Assembly: GCA_943331415.1 (NCBI GenBank) | Contig: CALQLM010000027.1 | Location: 1 to 8,173, forward strand | Direction of reading: 5' to 3' | Origin: Bifidobacterium breve | GTDB taxonomy: Bacteria > Actinomycetota > Actinomycetes > Mycobacteriales > Mycobacteriaceae | Length of the DNA: 8,173 nt | Translations under genes and position numbers: made by a program | Shown: piece after piece, positions 5,789 through 8,173 of the stretch | Position numbering within the stretch: the first letter of the stretch is position 1 | How the letters are laid out: each line of letters starts with the position of its first letter | The notes under the pieces: generated by a model | Told to the model about the DNA's origin: nothing | Database searches by the model: none | What the model saw: the letters and a program-made list of their open reading frames with translations, nothing else

Positions 5789-6496
5789 TTGACCCGCTTC
5801 CTGCGATACATCCTCGTCGCCGCGGCGGCGGTGGCGGCTTTTGCCGCTGCGGTCACCCCGGCCGCCTCGGCCGAGAACGTCGTCACGGTGTTCCCCGGGA
5901 TGGAGATTCGTCAGCAATCCACCATGTGCACGCTGGGCTTTGTCGATCCGGTGGCGCGAATCGCCTTCTCGGCCGGCCACTGCCGCGGAAACGGCCCGGT
6001 CACCGACCGCAACGGGCGCTATATCGGTGTCGTCACCACCTCGCGTGATAACACCCCCGACGGCTCGGTGGTGCGGGTCGACCAGGTGATTTCCGATTAC
6101 GAGACCATCACCCTGGCGCCCAACGTGGCCATCAGCAACGTTCTTCCGGGCGGCCAGGCCCTGGTGGCTGACGCCGCCGCGCCGCTGGCGGTCGGCCAGC
6201 AGGTCTGCCACTTCGGCATTGTCACCGGCGAAAGCTGCGGCATCATCGAGCGGGTCAACAACGGCTGGTTCACCATGACCAACGGCGTGGTCAGCCAGAA
6301 GGGCGACTCCGGCGGTCCGGTCTACACCCTGACCGGCAACGGCCAGGCGGTCATGATCGGTCTGTTCAACAGCACCTGGGGGAACCTGCCGGCCGCGGTG
6401 TCCTGGCACGCGATCGGCCAGCAGCTGCGCGAGGACATCGGCGCGGTCAACGTTGCCGTCAACAGTGTCGTCAACGCCGCCGCCCCCGCCAACTGA
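5789..6496 (+). CDS. Secreted trypsin-like serine protease (S1/streptogrisin fold), Rv1815-like
   Basis: A 235-residue exported protein. From TTG 5789 the N-terminus is a typical Sec signal peptide: MTRFLRY, a hydrophobic Ala/Val core, and ASA at 26-28 as the likely cleavage site before ENVV. The mature chain shows a chymotrypsin-fold catalytic set: H64 in FSAGHC, D103 in ISDYETI (comparable to the DY motif of streptogrisins; D98 is the alternative) and S174 in KGDSGGP. Four cysteines fit two disulfides, C47-C65 around the catalytic His and C140-C150 (VCHFGIVTGESCG), as in streptogrisins. It closely resembles remembered M. tuberculosis Rv1815 (VFPGMEIRQ, VNNGWFTM). Only about 35 residues lie between the signal peptide and the catalytic His, so the usual pro-region is absent. 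The C-terminal tail has three VN steps (AVNVAVNSVVN). Substrate unknown. The 141 bases before it hold no clear promoter or terminator. Confidence 0.9.
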   Translation: MTRFLRYILVAAAAVAAFAAAVTPAASAENVVTVFPGMEIRQQSTMCTLGFVDPVARIAFSAGHCRGNGPVTDRNGRYIGVVTTSRDNTPDGSVVRVDQVISDYETITLAPNVAISNVLPGGQALVADAAAPLAVGQQVCHFGIVTGESCGIIERVNNGWFTMTNGVVSQKGDSGGPVYTLTGNGQAVMIGLFNSTWGNLPAAVSWHAIGQQLREDIGAVNVAVNSVVNAAAPAN

Positions 6497-6502
6497 GTCG
6501 AA

Positions 6503-6518
6503 CTAGAACACGTTCTAG
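6503..6518. promoter_or_regulatory. Perfect 16-bp palindrome matching the KstR operator
   Basis: CTAGAAC-AC-GTTCTAG is a perfect 7-bp inverted repeat around a 2-base centre. The inner 14 bases (6504-6517) fit the published KstR pattern TnnAACnnGTTnnA at every fixed position. KstR is the TetR-family repressor of mycobacterial cholesterol catabolism genes, released by a cholesterol-derived CoA ester. The site is 33 bases before the start of a KstD-like flavoprotein gene and 6 bases after the protease stop, so it most likely controls the flavoprotein. A different TetR regulator with a similar site cannot be excluded. Confidence 0.8.
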
Positions 6519-6538
6519 CCACGTCGCCGCCCCGGCGA

Positions 6539-6544
6539 TATCCT
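6539..6544 (+). promoter_or_regulatory. Candidate -10 box for a leaderless flavoprotein transcript
   Basis: TATCCT fits the mycobacterial TAnnnT -10 form and ends 7 bases before ATG 6552, so transcription would begin at or next to the start codon. No ribosome binding site precedes this ATG, which agrees with a leaderless mRNA, a common form in mycobacteria. A good -35 is not evident; the KstR-like palindrome occupies the area just upstream, well placed for repression. Confidence 0.5.
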
Positions 6545-6551
6545 CATCGGA

Positions 6552-8015
6552 ATGAGCGGACTCGAGATTCCAGAAACCGTCGACGCCGGGTCGGTGACCG
6601 AATGGTCCGATGACGTCGACGTGGTGGTGATCGGTTTCGGTATCGGCGGCGGCTGCGCGGCGGTCACCGCGGCCGCGGCCGGCGCGCATGTCCTGGTTCT
6701 GGAACGGGCCGCCGTCGCCGGCGGGACCACCGCCATGGCAGGTGGGCACTTCTATCTCGGCGGCGGCACCGCGGTGCAGCAGGCCACCGGTCATGCCGAC
6801 AGCGCCGAAGAGATGTACAAGTACCTCGTCGCGATGTCACGGGAACCCGAGCACGACAAGATCCGGGCCTACTGCGAGGACAGCGTCGAGCATTTCAACT
6901 GGCTCGAGGATCTCGGGATCGCCTTTGAGCGCACCTACTACCCGGAGAAGGCGGTCATCCAGCCCAATACCGAGGGCCTGATGTACACCGGTAACGAGAA
7001 GGTGTGGCCGTACAAGAACATGGCCGTGCCTGCCCCGCGCGGTCACAAGGTGCCGGTGCCCGGCGATACCCAGGGCGCAGCCATGGTGATCGACCTGCTG
7101 GTGAAGCGGGCCGCCGAACTCGGCGTCGAGATCCGCTATGAGACCGGCGCGACGAACCTGGTGACCGAGAACGGCGATGTGGTCGGGGTGTCATGGAAGC
7201 GTTTCGGTGACACTGGCGCGATCCGGGCCAAATCCGTGGTGATCGCCGCGGGCGGGTTTGTGATGAACCCGGAGATGGTCGCCAAATACACGCCCGAACT
7301 CGCCGAGAAACCCTTCGTTCTGGGCAACACCTACGACGATGGACTGGGCATCCGTCTTGGTGTCTCTGTCGGCGGTGCCACAAAACATATGGACCAGTCC
7401 TTCATCACCGCACCGGTCTATCCGCCGGCGGTCCTGCTGACCGGATTGATCGTCAACAAACTCGGCAAGCGATTCGTGGCCGAGGACTCCTACCATTCCC
7501 GCACGTCGGGTTTCGTGATGGACCAACCCGATCATGCCGCGTTCCTGATCGTCGACGAGGACCACCTGCAGCGTCCGGAATTCCCGTTGATCAAGTTCAT
7601 CGACGGCTATGAGACGGTCGCGGAGATGGAGACCGCGCTGGGAATCCCGGCGGGCAACCTGGCTGCCACTCTGGAGAGCTACAACAAACATGCCGCGATC
7701 GGCGAGGACCCGGATTTCCACAAACAGCCGGAATACCTTGCGCCACAGGACAACGGACCGTGGGCCGCATTCGATCTGTCGCTGGGTAAGGCGATGTATT
7801 CGGGTTTCACCGTCGGGGGATTGGCCACCGACGTGGACGGCGAGGTGTTACGCGAGGACGGCAGCGTCATTGGCGGCCTGTATGCCGCCGGCACCTGTGC
7901 ATCCAATATCGCCCAGGACGGCAAGGGCTACTCCAGCGGTACACAACTCGGCGAAGGCTCGTTCTTCGGCCGCCGGGCAGGCGCGCACGCGGCAGCGAGC
8001 GCGCAGAAGCTTTAG
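6552..8015 (+). CDS. FAD-binding 3-ketosteroid dehydrogenase/fumarate reductase-like flavoprotein (Rv1817-like)
   Basis: A 487-residue flavoprotein of the family that includes 3-ketosteroid delta1- and delta4-dehydrogenases and fumarate reductase flavoprotein subunits. The FAD Rossmann motif is GFGIGGG (28-34) after DVVVI, with E51 as the ribose-binding acid, followed by AGGTTAMAGG (56-65). A second FAD region, KSVVIAAGGFVMNPEM, lies in mid-protein, and the C-terminal GKGYSSGTQLGEGSFFGRRAG closes the FAD site. The length equals and the sequence closely follows remembered M. tuberculosis Rv1817. The KstR-type operator upstream points to a role in steroid degradation; the exact reaction is not known and a Delta-dehydrogenase or reductase activity is inference. 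ATG 6552 matches the Rv1817 N-terminus (MSGL) and has no ribosome binding site. Its TAG stop lies inside the terminator-like hairpin. Confidence 0.92.
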   Translation: MSGLEIPETVDAGSVTEWSDDVDVVVIGFGIGGGCAAVTAAAAGAHVLVLERAAVAGGTTAMAGGHFYLGGGTAVQQATGHADSAEEMYKYLVAMSREPEHDKIRAYCEDSVEHFNWLEDLGIAFERTYYPEKAVIQPNTEGLMYTGNEKVWPYKNMAVPAPRGHKVPVPGDTQGAAMVIDLLVKRAAELGVEIRYETGATNLVTENGDVVGVSWKRFGDTGAIRAKSVVIAAGGFVMNPEMVAKYTPELAEKPFVLGNTYDDGLGIRLGVSVGGATKHMDQSFITAPVYPPAVLLTGLIVNKLGKRFVAEDSYHSRTSGFVMDQPDHAAFLIVDEDHLQRPEFPLIKFIDGYETVAEMETALGIPAGNLAATLESYNKHAAIGEDPDFHKQPEYLAPQDNGPWAAFDLSLGKAMYSGFTVGGLATDVDGEVLREDGSVIGGLYAAGTCASNIAQDGKGYSSGTQLGEGSFFGRRAGAHAAASAQKL

Positions 8016-8034
8016 CGCACGCGGCAGCGAGCGC
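7983..8034 (+). repeat. Pair of 20-bp direct repeats across the flavoprotein stop codon
   Basis: The same 20 bases, GCGCACGCGG then CAGCGAGCGC, occur at 7983-8002 and 8015-8034, 32 bases apart. The first copy codes for the end of the flavoprotein (AHAAAS); the second starts with the last base of the TAG stop and is non-coding. The second copy supplies the loop and part of both arms of the hairpin at 8009-8040. This looks like a local duplication of the gene's 3' end or part of a dispersed repeat. Confidence 0.85.
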
Positions 8035-8040
8035 TAAAGC
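8009..8040. terminator. Hairpin between convergent genes, probable bidirectional terminator
   Basis: GCTTTAGCGC (8009-8018) and GCGCTAAAGC (8031-8040) are perfect 10-bp inverted repeats with a 12-base loop. The plus-strand flavoprotein stop (8013-8015) is inside the left arm, and the minus-strand ABC transporter stop (8046-8044) is 3 bases past the right arm. No T-tract follows on the plus strand; many mycobacterial terminators lack one. The hairpin fills almost the entire gap between the two genes. Confidence 0.75.
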
Positions 8041-8043
8041 AAG

Positions 8044-8173
8044 CTAGGCCTCGGCCACGCGATCGAGTTCCCACCCGCCCCCGCCGAGCAGGCGGAGATG
8101 ATGTCCGTGGTGCTGTTTGACCGTGCCGCGGTGGGTGACCGACACCATGATGGTGTCCGGTAGTCGGGTGTGC
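8044..8173 (-). CDS. ABC transporter ATP-binding C-terminus (Rv1819c/BacA-like), partial
   Basis: The last 42 codons of a minus-strand gene whose 5' part lies beyond base 8173, ending in TAG at 8046-8044. The peptide contains TIMVSVTHRGTVKQHH, in which the His of SVTHR fits the ABC ATPase switch (H-loop) histidine after a beta strand, and ends LLGGGGWELDRVAEA. This pattern suits the C-terminus of SbmA/BacA-like exporters with a fused ATPase. Position also fits: in M. tuberculosis Rv1819c (bacA), an ABC importer for hydrophilic compounds such as vitamin B12 and antimicrobial peptides, follows Rv1817 and PE_PGRS33 on the opposite strand. The assignment rests on a short fragment plus gene order. 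Confidence 0.7.
   Translation of the reverse strand, partial: HTRLPDTIMVSVTHRGTVKQHHGHHLRLLGGGGWELDRVAEA

Noticed and set aside
5663..6409. 248-codon minus-strand open frame antisense to the protease
   Set aside because: The plus strand has a signal peptide, catalytic triad and paired cysteines; the antisense frame has no motif.

Overview
High-GC actinobacterial DNA, almost certainly from a mycobacterium and most likely a fast-growing one (Mycolicibacterium type). Codon use is strongly G/C at third positions. From memory, the gene set and order match Mycobacterium tuberculosis: malQ (Rv1781c), erg3 (Rv1814), a secreted trypsin-like protease (Rv1815), a 487-residue flavoprotein (Rv1817) and an ABC transporter C-terminus (Rv1819c). 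No database search was possible, so all orthology statements rest on remembered sequences and order.

Layout. (1) Positions 1-2622, minus strand: a tight three-gene unit of two small multidrug resistance (SMR) proteins that overlap by 4 bases, then malQ (4-alpha-glucanotransferase, its 3' end outside the window). The malQ reading frame contains three tandem copies of an 18-bp unit. (2) Positions 2623-2701: a 79-bp divergent promoter region. (3) Positions 2702-4998, plus strand: erg3-like sterol desaturase, then a DadA-type FAD oxidoreductase starting inside the end of erg3. (4) Positions 5099-5647: a bulb-type (mannose-binding) lectin plus LysM protein with a strong ribosome binding site and a GC hairpin just before it. 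(5) Positions 5789-6496: a secreted chymotrypsin-fold serine protease starting with TTG. (6) Positions 6503-8015: a perfect 16-bp palindrome matching the KstR (cholesterol regulon) operator, followed by an apparently leaderless gene for a KstD/fumarate-reductase-like flavoprotein. (7) Positions 8009-8040: a perfect hairpin that fills the gap between two convergent genes. (8) Positions 8044-8173, minus strand: the C-terminal end of an ABC transporter ATPase.

How the genes relate. There is no single obvious pathway. Two genes point to sterol chemistry (erg3-like desaturase and the flavoprotein under a KstR-type operator), two to the cell surface or glycans (lectin-LysM and secreted protease), and the minus-strand operon joins glucan metabolism with drug/cation efflux. 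The most notable points are the KstR-like operator with a leaderless start, the SMR pair whose charge distribution predicts opposite membrane orientations, the in-frame minisatellite in malQ, and the malQ-erg3 proximity, which in M. tuberculosis is interrupted by the ESX-5 region. No clearly new defence, mobile or CRISPR system is visible.
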